From Clostridiaceae bacterium Marseille-Q3526 (GTDB lineage Bacteria; Bacillota; Clostridia; Lachnospirales; Lachnospiraceae): a DNA stretch of 64,000 nt. A model generated the notes under the pieces. It searched no databases and was not told the DNA's origin. It worked only from the letters and a program-made list of their open reading frames with translations. Of this stretch, positions 52,091 through 60,099 are shown one piece after another. The first letter of the stretch is position 1; the number at the start of each line of letters is the position of its first letter. The position numbers and the translations under genes were made by a program. The stretch covers positions 1 through 64,000 of the forward strand of contig JAGTTS010000004.1 of the NCBI GenBank assembly GCA_018223375.1, in the 5' to 3' direction.

Positions 52091-52966
52091 TCAGTCCATG
52101 CAGCCGGAGCAGAACGCGCTGCAGCCGGACGGGGTAACGGCGCAGCCGCCCATGGCCGTTTCCCTCAGCTCCTGGGGAAGCCGTCTGCCCACTGCGTACA
52201 TGGCGTCCAGCATTTCATCGAAGGGAATCAGCTGGCGGACTCCGCTCAGGGCAATCTCAGCGGCGGTCAGGGCGTTGGCTGCGCCGGCGGCGTTTCTGCC
52301 CTGGCAGGGACATTCCACCAGGCCGCCGATGGGATCGCAGACAAGTCCCAGCATATTCATGAGAACGGTGGAGGCTGCGTCGAGACACTGGACAGGCGAA
52401 CCGCCCATCAGCTCCACAGCCGCAGAGGCCGCCATGGCGGAAGCTACTCCCACTTCAGCCTGGCATCCGCCCACAGCTCCCGCCACTGTGGCGTTTCTCA
52501 TAGCCAGATAGCCGATGGCTCCGGCGTTAAAGAGAGCGTCCAGAATCTGGCTGTCGGAGAAATGATATTCTTCCTGAAGAGCCAGAAGAAGCCCCGGCAC
52601 AATGCCCGAGGATCCGGCGGTGGGGGCCGCCACAATCAGCCCCATAGAGGAGTTTACCTCCAGGACAGCCATGGAGAAGGCGATGGCCCGGCTGAGTACA
52701 GAGCCGGCCGCGCTTTTGCCGGCCAGCCTCCGCTCATTTACCAGCCTGGCTTCCCCTCCGATGAGACCGCCCATAGACTTTTTCGGAGCAGTTAAGGGGG
52801 AGTGGGCCGATTCCTTCATAATTTCCAATGCCCGCAGCATGCGCGCCTCGACTGCCTCCTGGGAAGTTTCACCCAGCTCGCATTCCCTCTGCTTCATCAC
52901 CTGGGAAATAGGCAGGCCGCAGCTTTCGCACAGCTCCAGCAGTTCGTTTCCATTTTTAAAATCCAT
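52091..52966 (-). CDS. sdaAA: L-serine dehydratase, alpha subunit (iron-sulfur)
   Basis: A 291-residue catalytic subunit that deaminates L-serine to pyruvate and ammonia with an oxygen-sensitive [4Fe-4S] cluster. The glycine-rich segment IVAAPTAGSSGIVPGLLLAL, GGCQAEVGVASAMAASA and the C-terminal cysteines GCAVTPSGCSAFCSGCMD are characteristic. It follows sdaAB by 16 bp and uses AAGGAGGAG; the ATG at 52966 gives the usual N-terminus. Confidence 0.95.
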   Translation of the reverse strand: MDFKNGNELLELCESCGLPISQVMKQRECELGETSQEAVEARMLRALEIMKESAHSPLTAPKKSMGGLIGGEARLVNERRLAGKSAAGSVLSRAIAFSMAVLEVNSSMGLIVAAPTAGSSGIVPGLLLALQEEYHFSDSQILDALFNAGAIGYLAMRNATVAGAVGGCQAEVGVASAMAASAAVELMGGSPVQCLDAASTVLMNMLGLVCDPIGGLVECPCQGRNAAGAANALTAAEIALSGVRQLIPFDEMLDAMYAVGRRLPQELRETAMGGCAVTPSGCSAFCSGCMD

Positions 52967-52982
52967 ATCTGCAGTCTCCTCC

Positions 52983-53651
52983 TTACAGCTCAATCAGCAT
53001 AACGTCTTTCACATTGGGATTTTTCCGGATCTCGTCTGGGATGCCCTCCGGCAGAGAGCCGTCGAATTCTACAATGCTGTAGGCGGTGCTTCCCTTGGCC
53101 TCACGAAACAGCTTCAAAAAGGCAATGTTTACGTTGGCTTTGCTGAGGCACCCCGTAATGTGGGCGATAACGCCCTGCCTGTCCTTCTGAATCACGATCA
53201 GCGTGTTGTACTCGCCGGAAAAATCCACCTCCGCCTGATTGATGCGGGTAATTCGGATTTTTCCGCCGCCCAGAGACTCTCCCCGGACCGTCATCCGGCG
53301 GCCGGAGGATCCGGTCATGGCGATATCCACCGTGTTGGGATGGACCTCCGTTTCGATTTCATTGGGAGTGAAGGAAAATTCGATTCCGCGTTCCCTGGCG
53401 ATAGAAAAGGAGTCGGGAATCCGCTTGTCGTCTGTGGAAAACCCCATAATGCCGCCTAAAAGGGCGCGGTCTGTGCCGTGTCCCCGGTAAGTTTTGGCAA
53501 AGGATCCGTACAGAGTGAAGTCTGCCTTCAAAACGGGGCAGCCAAACATCTTTCTGGCCATGAGGGCAATGGAAGCGGCTCCGGCCGTATGGGAGCTGGA
53601 AGGGCCGATCATGTTCGGCCCCAGCACATCAAAAACACTGATAAATGTCAT
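52983..53651 (-). CDS. sdaAB: L-serine dehydratase, beta subunit
   Basis: A 222-residue partner subunit: the serine-binding motif FDVLGPNMIGPSSSHTAGA is near the N-terminus and an ACT domain (about residues 146-222, LIVIQKDRQGVIAHITGCL) is at the C-terminus. The ACT domain suggests control by amino acid binding. The ATG at 53651 follows GGAGGA; the frame runs upstream across a TATAAT box and is not used. Expression starts from the repeat-containing region upstream. Confidence 0.94.
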   Translation of the reverse strand: MTFISVFDVLGPNMIGPSSSHTAGAASIALMARKMFGCPVLKADFTLYGSFAKTYRGHGTDRALLGGIMGFSTDDKRIPDSFSIARERGIEFSFTPNEIETEVHPNTVDIAMTGSSGRRMTVRGESLGGGKIRITRINQAEVDFSGEYNTLIVIQKDRQGVIAHITGCLSKANVNIAFLKLFREAKGSTAYSIVEFDGSLPEGIPDEIRKNPNVKDVMLIEL

Positions 53652-53683
53652 AGATAATCTGTTCCTCCAGAATGATTTGCGTT

Positions 53684-53799
53684 TATTATACCACATTCAC
53701 TAAGCTCGAAAAGACCTCGCTAAGTGTCTGGGTATGACTCGTACTAACCTCATACTTCGCCTGTGGCTCGTACTCGCTAAGTACTCATATTATACCACA
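53684..53799 (-). repeat. Repeat-rich block between 12-bp direct repeats, upstream of sdaAB
   Basis: TATTATACCACA occurs at 53684-53695 and again at 53788-53799, bracketing 92 bp. Read on the minus strand each copy contains TGTGGTATAATA, an extended -10-like box. The enclosed segment is full of related motifs: CTCGCTAAGT (twice), a mirrored CACTAAGC, a GTACT/AGTAC hairpin and a GTATGA/TCATAC hairpin. It looks like a small inserted repeat element, with a target-like duplication, that carries or duplicates a promoter. I know of no named family for it. Confidence 0.6.
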
Positions 53800-53849
53800 A
53801 ACAGGTGAAAGAACGGAAGAAAAGAAATTTTTCGTTAAGTTCCTGCCGG

Positions 53850-53878
53850 TTTACTTTACTGTCCAAATCTGCTATACT
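53850..53878 (+). promoter_or_regulatory. Sigma-A promoter of scpA-scpB
   Basis: TTTACT at 53850-53855, 17 bp, TATACT at 53873-53878. It is divergent from the sda operon. Confidence 0.8.
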
Positions 53879-53937
53879 TGGATTCCATGGGCTGCGCAGA
53901 AGGACGCGCAGACCGGAGTAAGAGAAGGATGGTGCGT

Positions 53938-54732
53938 ATGGGAATTTCCTATAAGCTGGAGCATTTCGAGGGGCCTCTTGATCTGCTTCTGCATCTGATA
54001 GAGAAGAATAAGGTAAGCATCTATGATATTCCGATTGTCACAATCACAGAGCAGTATCTGGACTATGTGAATCACATGGATATCCAGGATCTGGATCTGG
54101 TCAGTGAATTTCTGGTGATGGCGGCCACGCTGCTTGATATTAAGGCCAGAATGCTCCTTCCCAGGGAGGAGAAGGAGGAAGAAGAGGAGGAGGATCCGAG
54201 AGCAGAGCTGGTCCGCCGCCTTCTGGAATACAAGATGTATAAATTTATGGCCAGAGAGCTGGAAGATATGGAGGAGGACGCGGAGCGCCTCCTTTTTAAA
54301 GCGCCTACGATTCCCAGGGAGGTGGCGGAGTACGAGGCGCCTGTGGATCTGGATGAGCTTTTAAAGGGGCTGACGCTGGCGAAGCTCCAGGAGATCTTTG
54401 AGTCTGTGATCAGGCGTGGGGAGAATAAAAAGGATCCTGTCCGCAGCGGTTTTGGAACCATTGCCAGGGAGCCGGTCAGTCTGAAAAAGAGGCTGGCCTT
54501 TGTCCTTGGCTTTGCCAGAAGAAACAGGAAGTTCAGCTTTCGTGAGATGTTAGGGGGAACGGCCGGGAAAATGGAGACGGTCGTCACTTTTTTAGCGGTG
54601 CTGGAGCTGATGAAGGTCGGAAAGATTTATCTGACCCAGGAGACCGTGGACAGCGATATGTACATAGAATCCCTGGAGCCGGAGGGAACGTATGAGGAAA
54701 TCGATTTTGACGTGCCTGGCACGGCAGAATAA
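53938..54732 (+). CDS. scpA: Segregation and condensation protein A
   Basis: A 264-residue kleisin of the SMC-ScpAB condensin, which organises and separates chromosomes. The N-terminal YKLEHFEGPLDLLLHLIEKN binds the Smc neck, an acidic middle segment rich in E (near residues 75-90) follows, and the C-terminal winged helix binds the Smc head. The ATG at 53938 (MGISYKLE) is about 9 bases from AAGGA; ATG or TTG codons further upstream would add residues lacking in the family, and the TTG overlaps the promoter. Confidence 0.95.
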   Translation: MGISYKLEHFEGPLDLLLHLIEKNKVSIYDIPIVTITEQYLDYVNHMDIQDLDLVSEFLVMAATLLDIKARMLLPREEKEEEEEEDPRAELVRRLLEYKMYKFMARELEDMEEDAERLLFKAPTIPREVAEYEAPVDLDELLKGLTLAKLQEIFESVIRRGENKKDPVRSGFGTIAREPVSLKKRLAFVLGFARRNRKFSFREMLGGTAGKMETVVTFLAVLELMKVGKIYLTQETVDSDMYIESLEPEGTYEEIDFDVPGTAE

Positions 54733-54796
54733 GCCGGAAGGCGCAGGATGACAAAGAATATTTCGGGCGGAACAGAAAATAGCGGGAGAATCAGGA

Positions 54797-55516
54797 ATGA
54801 GAGAAAAGGACAGGCTTTTAAGGCAGGAGGCGGCTGCGGAGGCAGTGCTCTTTACGATGGGGAGAGCCGTGGAGCTTCGGGAGCTTTCGGCGGCTCTTGA
54901 GACAGGCGAGGAGGAAGCCCAGGCGGCGGTGGAACGGCTGCGGGAAAAATACAGGGAAGAGGGCAGAGGCCTCTCCATTATCGAGCTTTCCGGAAGCTTC
55001 CAGATGTGTACGAAGGCAGAATACTATGAAAATTTAATCCGGGTGGCCAAGGCGCCGAAAAAGCAGGCGCTTTCCGACGTGGTGCTGGAGACACTTTCGA
55101 TTATTGCATACAAACAGCCGATTACTAAGATAGAGATCGAGCAGATACGAGGCGTAAAATCAGATCACGCGGTCAACCGGCTCATCGAGTATAATCTGGT
55201 GTATGAAGTGGGACGGCTGGACGCGCCGGGGCGGCCGGCCCTGTTCGCCACGACAGAGGAGTTTCTGCGCCGTTTCGGAGTGGGCAGCATGGAGGAGCTT
55301 CCTGTCATTGATCCGGAGCAGCTGGACGAGTTTAAGCTGGAGGTGGAGGAAGAGCTTCAGATGAACGACGAGGAGCTGCAGGCTGTTTTGGAGGCCGCCG
55401 CGTCAGCTGAAAGCGGGACGGAGAAAAGCCCGGAGGAAAAGGCTGGGGAGACAGCAAAGGAGAAGCCCGGAGAGAAGGCGGAAGGACAGATCGGCGGACA
55501 GGCAAAGGAGCCGTAA
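54797..55516 (+). CDS. scpB: Segregation and condensation protein B
   Basis: A 239-residue partner of ScpA made of two winged helices (VLETLSIIAYKQPITKIEIEQIRGV and LDAPGRPALFATTEEFL are diagnostic). The last ~55 residues are a low-complexity tail rich in E, A, G and K that is not part of the conserved fold. It lies 64 bp after scpA and is the usual partner in the operon. Confidence 0.94.
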   Translation: MREKDRLLRQEAAAEAVLFTMGRAVELRELSAALETGEEEAQAAVERLREKYREEGRGLSIIELSGSFQMCTKAEYYENLIRVAKAPKKQALSDVVLETLSIIAYKQPITKIEIEQIRGVKSDHAVNRLIEYNLVYEVGRLDAPGRPALFATTEEFLRRFGVGSMEELPVIDPEQLDEFKLEVEEELQMNDEELQAVLEAAASAESGTEKSPEEKAGETAKEKPGEKAEGQIGGQAKEP

Positions 55517-55592
55517 AAAATTTCCGTGGGCCGCGGTCCGCATAGGCTGGGGCTTTGCGGCTTGTCAAGAACTTTTTGATGGAAAATGGCTA

Positions 55593-55621
55593 TTGACTTC
55601 CATGGGGGCAGATGATACGAT
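55593..55621 (+). promoter_or_regulatory. Promoter of the first nrdD
   Basis: TTGACT at 55593-55598, 17 bp, TACGAT at 55616-55621. The first NrdR-like box begins 14 bp downstream, around the expected transcription start. Confidence 0.65.
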
Positions 55622-55635
55622 ATGGTTCAGGCATG

Positions 55636-55651
55636 ACACAGTATCTTGTGC
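55636..55651 (+). promoter_or_regulatory. NrdR-like box 1 upstream of nrdD
   Basis: ACACAGTATCTTGTGC matches the known NrdR consensus (ACAC-A/T-A-A/T-ATCT-A/T-GTGT) in nearly all positions. Confidence 0.75.
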
Positions 55652-55666
55652 CGAGTGTTAAAAATA

Positions 55667-55682
55667 AGACTAAATATAGTCT
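55667..55682 (+). other. Small hairpin between the two NrdR-like boxes
   Basis: AGACTA and TAGTCT arms around a 4-base loop, centred between the boxes at 55636 and 55688. Confidence 0.45.
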
Positions 55683-55687
55683 TTTGT

Positions 55688-55703
55688 ATACAATATCTTG
55701 TGT
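55688..55703 (+). promoter_or_regulatory. NrdR-like box 2 upstream of nrdD
   Basis: ATACAATATCTTGTGT, one mismatch from the NrdR consensus. It starts 52 bp after box 1, about five helical turns, so both can be bound on one face of the DNA. Confidence 0.8.
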
Positions 55704-55784
55704 CTGCGGCAGGAAGCGTCAGACAGAGGCGGGAGAGGGTTCGGACTGTTCCGCCGTTCAAAAAGTCAGGGAGGAGATCAGAGG

Positions 55785-57917
55785 ATGAAGTGTGCTGAGA
55801 TAAAAGTAATCAAAAAAGACGGAACCCGGGAAGATTTTAACGTGCAGAAGGTGGTTGTGGCGGTAAACAAGTCGGCAGAGAGAGCCATGATTCAGTTTTC
55901 ACAGGCAGAGCTGAATTTTATCTGCCAGTTTGTGGAGGAGAAGGCCCAGGAGCTGGGCGTGGCGGAGATCCCCATTGCCAGGATGCACAACCTGGTGGAG
56001 GGAGCGTTAGAGAGGGTGAATCCGCTGGTTGCCAAGAGCTACCGGGATTACCGCAACTACAAGCAGGATTTCGTCCAGATGTTAGACGAGGTTTATAAAA
56101 AGAGCCAGTCTATTATGTACATTGGAGACAAGGAAAACTCCAACACGGACAGCGCTCTGGTTTCCACCAAGCGAAGCCTGATTTTCAACGAGTTAAACAA
56201 GGAACTTTACAAGAAGTTCTTCATGACAGTGGAAGAGCTGCAGGCCTGCCGCGACGGATATCTGTATATTCATGACATGTCCGCCCGCCGGGACACCATG
56301 AACTGCTGCCTCTTCGACGTGAAGACGGTTCTGACCGGCGGCTTTGAGATGGGCAATCTCTGGTACAACGAGCCGAAGACTCTGGACGTAGCCTTCGACG
56401 TAATCGGAGACATTGTGCTGAGTGCGGCCAGCCAGCAGTACGGCGGCTTTACGGTTCCCAGCGTGGAGGAGATTCTGGCTCCCTACGCGGAGAAATCCTA
56501 TGCGAAATACATTGAAAAGTACGAAGGACTGGGCCTCAGCCGGGAGAAGGCGGAGGAGGTAGCCTGGGCGGATATCCAGAGAGATATGGAGCAGGGCTTC
56601 CAGGGCTGGGAGTACAAGTTTAACTCCGTTTCCTCCAGCCGGGGAGATTATCCGTTTATCACCATGACGGCCGGAACAGGAAAAAGCCGCTTCGCCAAGA
56701 TGGCTACCATCACCATGCTGGACGTGCGCAGAAAGGGACAGGGAAAGGACGGCCATAAGAAGCCAGTGCTGTTCCCGAAGCTGGTGTTCCTGTATGACGA
56801 GAATTTACACGGCCCTGGAAAGGAGCTGGAGGACGTATTTGAGGCGGGAATCCGCTGCTCCTCCAAGACTATGTACCCAGACTGGCTGTCTCTGACCGGC
56901 GAGGGCTACATTGCCAGCATGTACAAGAAATATGGCAGGATTATCTCTCCTATGGGCTGCAGGGCCTTCCTCTCCCCATGGTATGAGAAGGGCGGCATGG
57001 AGCCGGCGGACGAGACGGACGTACCGCGCTTTGTGGGACGGTTTAACGTAGGCGTTGTGAGCCTTCACCTGCCTATGATTTTAGCCAAGGCCAGACAGGA
57101 GAGCCGCGATTTCTATGAGGTTCTGGACTACTATCTGGAGCTGATCAGAAAAATCCACATCCGCACCTACGCTTATCTGGGCGAGATGAGAGCTTCTACC
57201 AATCCGTTAGCTTACTGCGAGGGCGGCTTCTACGGCGGCCACCTGGGCCTGCATGACAAGATTAAGCCGCTTCTCAAGACAGCGACCGCATCCTTTGGAA
57301 TCACTGCCTTCAACGAGCTGCAGGAGCTCTACAACGGCAAGTCCCTGGTGGAGGATGGCCAGTTCGCTCTGGAGGTGCTGGAGCACATCAACGAGAAGGT
57401 GAACCAGTTCAAGAAGGAGGACGGAAATCTCTACGCCATTTACGCGACTCCGGCGGAGAACCTGTGCGGTCTTCAGGTGAAGCAGTTCAGAAAGAAATAC
57501 GGCATTATTGAGAACGTCTCAGACAGGGAATATGTGAGCAACGGATTCCACTGCCACGTGACGGAGGACATCACGCCGATCCAGAAGCAGGATCTGGAGT
57601 ACCGCTTCTGGGAGCTGTCAAACGGCGGCAAGATCCAGTATGTGAAGTATCCGATTGCCTACAATACAGACGCCATCCGCACGCTGGTGCGCCGGGCCAT
57701 GAAGATGGGCTTTTACGAGGGCGTGAACCTGTCTCTGTCCTACTGCGACGACTGCGGCCACGAGGAGCTGAACATGGACGTATGCCCCAAGTGCGGCAGC
57801 AGGAACCTGACGAAGATTGACAGAATGAACGGGTATTTAAGCTACTCCCGCGTAAAGGGAGACACCCGGTTAAACGACGCGAAGATGGCGGAGATCGCCG
57901 AGCGCAAATCCATGTAA
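55785..57917 (+). CDS. nrdD: Anaerobic (class III) ribonucleoside-triphosphate reductase
   Basis: A 710-residue glycyl-radical enzyme that makes deoxyribonucleotides without oxygen. An N-terminal ATP-cone (residues 1-95) senses ATP/dATP; the active-site MGCRAFLSPW contains the thiyl-forming Cys; a CxxC...CxxC zinc knuckle (CDDCG...CPKCG) precedes the glycyl-radical loop RMNGYL (Gly about 683). It is the formate-dependent E. coli-like type by overall length and by the active-site context, which is an inference. The start at 55785 follows GGAGGAG. Its activase nrdG is 43 bp downstream. Confidence 0.96.
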   Translation: MKCAEIKVIKKDGTREDFNVQKVVVAVNKSAERAMIQFSQAELNFICQFVEEKAQELGVAEIPIARMHNLVEGALERVNPLVAKSYRDYRNYKQDFVQMLDEVYKKSQSIMYIGDKENSNTDSALVSTKRSLIFNELNKELYKKFFMTVEELQACRDGYLYIHDMSARRDTMNCCLFDVKTVLTGGFEMGNLWYNEPKTLDVAFDVIGDIVLSAASQQYGGFTVPSVEEILAPYAEKSYAKYIEKYEGLGLSREKAEEVAWADIQRDMEQGFQGWEYKFNSVSSSRGDYPFITMTAGTGKSRFAKMATITMLDVRRKGQGKDGHKKPVLFPKLVFLYDENLHGPGKELEDVFEAGIRCSSKTMYPDWLSLTGEGYIASMYKKYGRIISPMGCRAFLSPWYEKGGMEPADETDVPRFVGRFNVGVVSLHLPMILAKARQESRDFYEVLDYYLELIRKIHIRTYAYLGEMRASTNPLAYCEGGFYGGHLGLHDKIKPLLKTATASFGITAFNELQELYNGKSLVEDGQFALEVLEHINEKVNQFKKEDGNLYAIYATPAENLCGLQVKQFRKKYGIIENVSDREYVSNGFHCHVTEDITPIQKQDLEYRFWELSNGGKIQYVKYPIAYNTDAIRTLVRRAMKMGFYEGVNLSLSYCDDCGHEELNMDVCPKCGSRNLTKIDRMNGYLSYSRVKGDTRLNDAKMAEIAERKSM

Positions 57918-57960
57918 AATCCGGCCGTGCAGGCTGAGGAAAGGGAGAGAGGACGGAACG

Positions 57961-58452
57961 ATGCGTTATCACAATATAACGAAGGACGATATGTTAAACG
58001 GTGACGGACTCCGGACAGTATTATGGGTGGCAGGCTGCTGCCACGGCTGCAAGGGCTGTCAGAATCCCGTTACCTGGGATATAGAAGGAGGCCTTCCCTT
58101 TGATGGGGAAGCCAGGGCAGAGCTGTTTGCAGAGCTTGAAAAGCCCTATATTTCCGGCGTGACCTTAAGCGGCGGAGATCCCCTCCATCCGGCCAACCGG
58201 GAGGAGACAGGGGCTCTGATGAAGGAGATGAAGGAACGGTTTCCCGATAAGACGATCTGGCTTTACACAGGGTACGACTGGGATCAGGTGAAGGATCTTC
58301 CCTACATTGGTTTTGCCGACGTGCTGGTAGACGGACGGTTTGTGGAGGAACTGAAGGACGAGGACGCCTTCTGGCGGGGCAGCACCAACCAGAGAGTCAT
58401 CGACGTAAAGAAATCCCTGGAGAGCGGAAACGTAACGCTTCACTGCAGATAG
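57961..58452 (+). CDS. nrdG: Anaerobic ribonucleotide reductase activating protein
   Basis: A 163-residue radical SAM activase that abstracts hydrogen from the glycine of NrdD. The CxxxCxxC cluster motif is C26-C30-C33 in GCCHGCKGCQNP; GVTLSGGDPL and the C-terminal GSTNQRVIDV are typical. It is the only nrdG in the window and may have to serve both reductases. Confidence 0.96.
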   Translation: MRYHNITKDDMLNGDGLRTVLWVAGCCHGCKGCQNPVTWDIEGGLPFDGEARAELFAELEKPYISGVTLSGGDPLHPANREETGALMKEMKERFPDKTIWLYTGYDWDQVKDLPYIGFADVLVDGRFVEELKDEDAFWRGSTNQRVIDVKKSLESGNVTLHCR

Positions 58453-58491
58453 CGTCCGCACTATAAAACGAATAGACAGAATGCAGCCTTT

Positions 58492-58529
58492 GGGCGGCCG
58501 GCCGTTTCAGACGGCGCGGCCGCCCTTTT
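58492..58529 (+). terminator. Intrinsic terminator after nrdD-nrdG
   Basis: A GC-rich stem (GGGCGGCCG with CGGCCGCCC outside, CCGT/ACGG inside, around a TTCAG loop) is followed by TTTT. Confidence 0.85.
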
Positions 58530-58552
58530 CGCACATAAAAAAGTGAAATCTC

Positions 58553-58581
58553 GTGACATTCTTCCTGCGAAATGATAAAAT
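58553..58581 (+). promoter_or_regulatory. Promoter of the dUTPase gene
   Basis: GTGACA at 58553-58558, 17 bp, TAAAAT at 58576-58581. Confidence 0.65.
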
Positions 58582-58632
58582 AGCAGAGACATTTATGAGT
58601 ACAGGAAGATGAAAGAGAGGAATCAGGACAGA

Positions 58633-59064
58633 ATGAAGATCAGAATTAAATATTTTACAGATAAAATAGACAGGCTCTGCTATATAGATGGAAAATCAGA
58701 CTGGATGGATCTGCGGGCTGCCAGGGATGTGGAGCTGAAGGCGGGAGAGTTTGCCCTGATCCCACTGGGCGTGGCCATGGAGCTTCCGAAAGGCTATGAG
58801 GCCCATGTGGTTCCCAGAAGCAGTACCTTTAAAAACTTCGGCGTGATTCAGGCAAACCACATGGGAGTGATTGACGAGACGTACTGCGGAGATAATGATC
58901 AATGGTTCTTTCCTGCTTACGCGTTAAGAGATACGGTGATCCATGTAAACGACAGAATCTGCCAGTTCCGCATTATGGAGCACCAGCCGTCCTTCTCCTT
59001 CGAGGAGACAGACTGCCTTGGAAATCAGGACAGAGGCGGCCATGGAAGCACAGGGACAAAGTAG
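58633..59064 (+). CDS. dut: dUTP diphosphatase (dUTPase)
   Basis: A 143-residue trimeric dUTPase that turns dUTP into dUMP, keeping uracil out of DNA. The five motifs can be followed: [10 protein letters not shown] (I), VPRSSTFKN (II), [17 protein letters not shown] (III), [12 protein letters not shown] (IV) and GGHGSTG (V). The start is uncertain: an ATG at 58609 is also in frame, but family members begin like MKIRIKYFT, so I placed it at 58633. It sits between nrdDG and a second nrdD, so the region groups several dNTP-pool genes. Confidence 0.92.
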   Translation: MKIRIKYFTDKIDRLCYIDGKSDWMDLRAARDVELKAGEFALIPLGVAMELPKGYEAHVVPRSSTFKNFGVIQANHMGVIDETYCGDNDQWFFPAYALRDTVIHVNDRICQFRIMEHQPSFSFEETDCLGNQDRGGHGSTGTK

Positions 59065-59136
59065 AGAAAGCGGCATAAACGCCGAACCATGCTCTGAAAG
59101 AGCGCCAGAGTCTGTAAAGGCAGAAAGGAGGCCTGG

Positions 59137-60072
59137 ATGAAACGACACAGACTGCTTTGCCGGGTGCTGGCCGCATCAGCGGCGGCCCTTTTGCTGACTG
59201 GCTGCGGGGACTCGAAAAAAGCCCGGGAAGCCAGAATGACCGGCATTGAACAGATGAATCAGGAAAACTATGAGGACGCCATCGCCTCCTTTGATAAAGC
59301 TCTGGACGAGGCGGATGGAATTGTAGGCCCGTTTGAGCTGGACGTGCTGAAATACAGGGCCGAGGCAGAGTATCTGACGGAGGATTACCGGGCGGCAGCT
59401 CATACCTATGATATTCTGGCGGATGTAGACGGGGAAAAACGGGAATATTTGTATTATGGAGCTGCGTCCCACGCCCTGGCCGGAGAGCTGGACGAGGCGG
59501 TGGAGGCTTACGAAAAAGCCCAGAAAGGGGCGTCTGGAGAGAAGAAACAGGATCAGAAAGCTCAGAAACCGGCAGACGGGAAGAAAGAGAATCAGAAACA
59601 GGAAGACCAAAAGGGTGCAGATGGAACGCAGCAGGAAACCGCGTCCGGCCAGGCTGCCTTGGATCCGGATCAGAAGTCCATTCATGAGGCCGCCCTTTCC
59701 CCGGAGGAGGAGGCAGGCCGCTCTCTGGCCCTGTCGGCCATCGGAAAGGCCTACGAGGATCAGGGACAGTATGAGGAAGCCATGAGCTTTTACGAGGGAG
59801 CGGCCAGCTCCGGTCTGACGGCGGATCTGTGCAACCGGATGGGCCTGTGCATGATGGCGGCAGAACAGTACGACGAGGCTCTTTCTTATTTTGAGAAGGG
59901 GATGACTCTGCAGGACGAAGTGAAAATGCCGGATTTAAAGTACAACGAGGCGGCTGCCTACGAATACAAAGGCAATTTCGAGAAGGCCCTGGAGCTTTTA
60001 AACGCTTATGTATCGGCTTACGGCTCTACGCCTGAGATAGAGAGGGAAATCGTCTTTCTGGAGAGCCGGTAA
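59137..60072 (+). CDS. TPR-repeat lipoprotein
   Basis: A 311-residue lipoprotein. Signal peptide and lipobox LLTGC (Cys near residue 23) are followed by about five tetratricopeptide-like helices in two blocks (residues ~32-125 and ~190-305). They are split by a hydrophilic linker of about 50 residues (~130-180) full of Q, K, D and E. TPRs scaffold protein interactions; the partner is unknown. The start follows AAAGGAGG. It is in the same direction as dut and hflX but has no evident functional link with them. Confidence 0.85.
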   Translation: MKRHRLLCRVLAASAAALLLTGCGDSKKAREARMTGIEQMNQENYEDAIASFDKALDEADGIVGPFELDVLKYRAEAEYLTEDYRAAAHTYDILADVDGEKREYLYYGAASHALAGELDEAVEAYEKAQKGASGEKKQDQKAQKPADGKKENQKQEDQKGADGTQQETASGQAALDPDQKSIHEAALSPEEEAGRSLALSAIGKAYEDQGQYEEAMSFYEGAASSGLTADLCNRMGLCMMAAEQYDEALSYFEKGMTLQDEVKMPDLKYNEAAAYEYKGNFEKALELLNAYVSAYGSTPEIEREIVFLESR

Positions 60073-60099
60073 AAAGAAATCAGGAAAAGGAGTGTGAAC

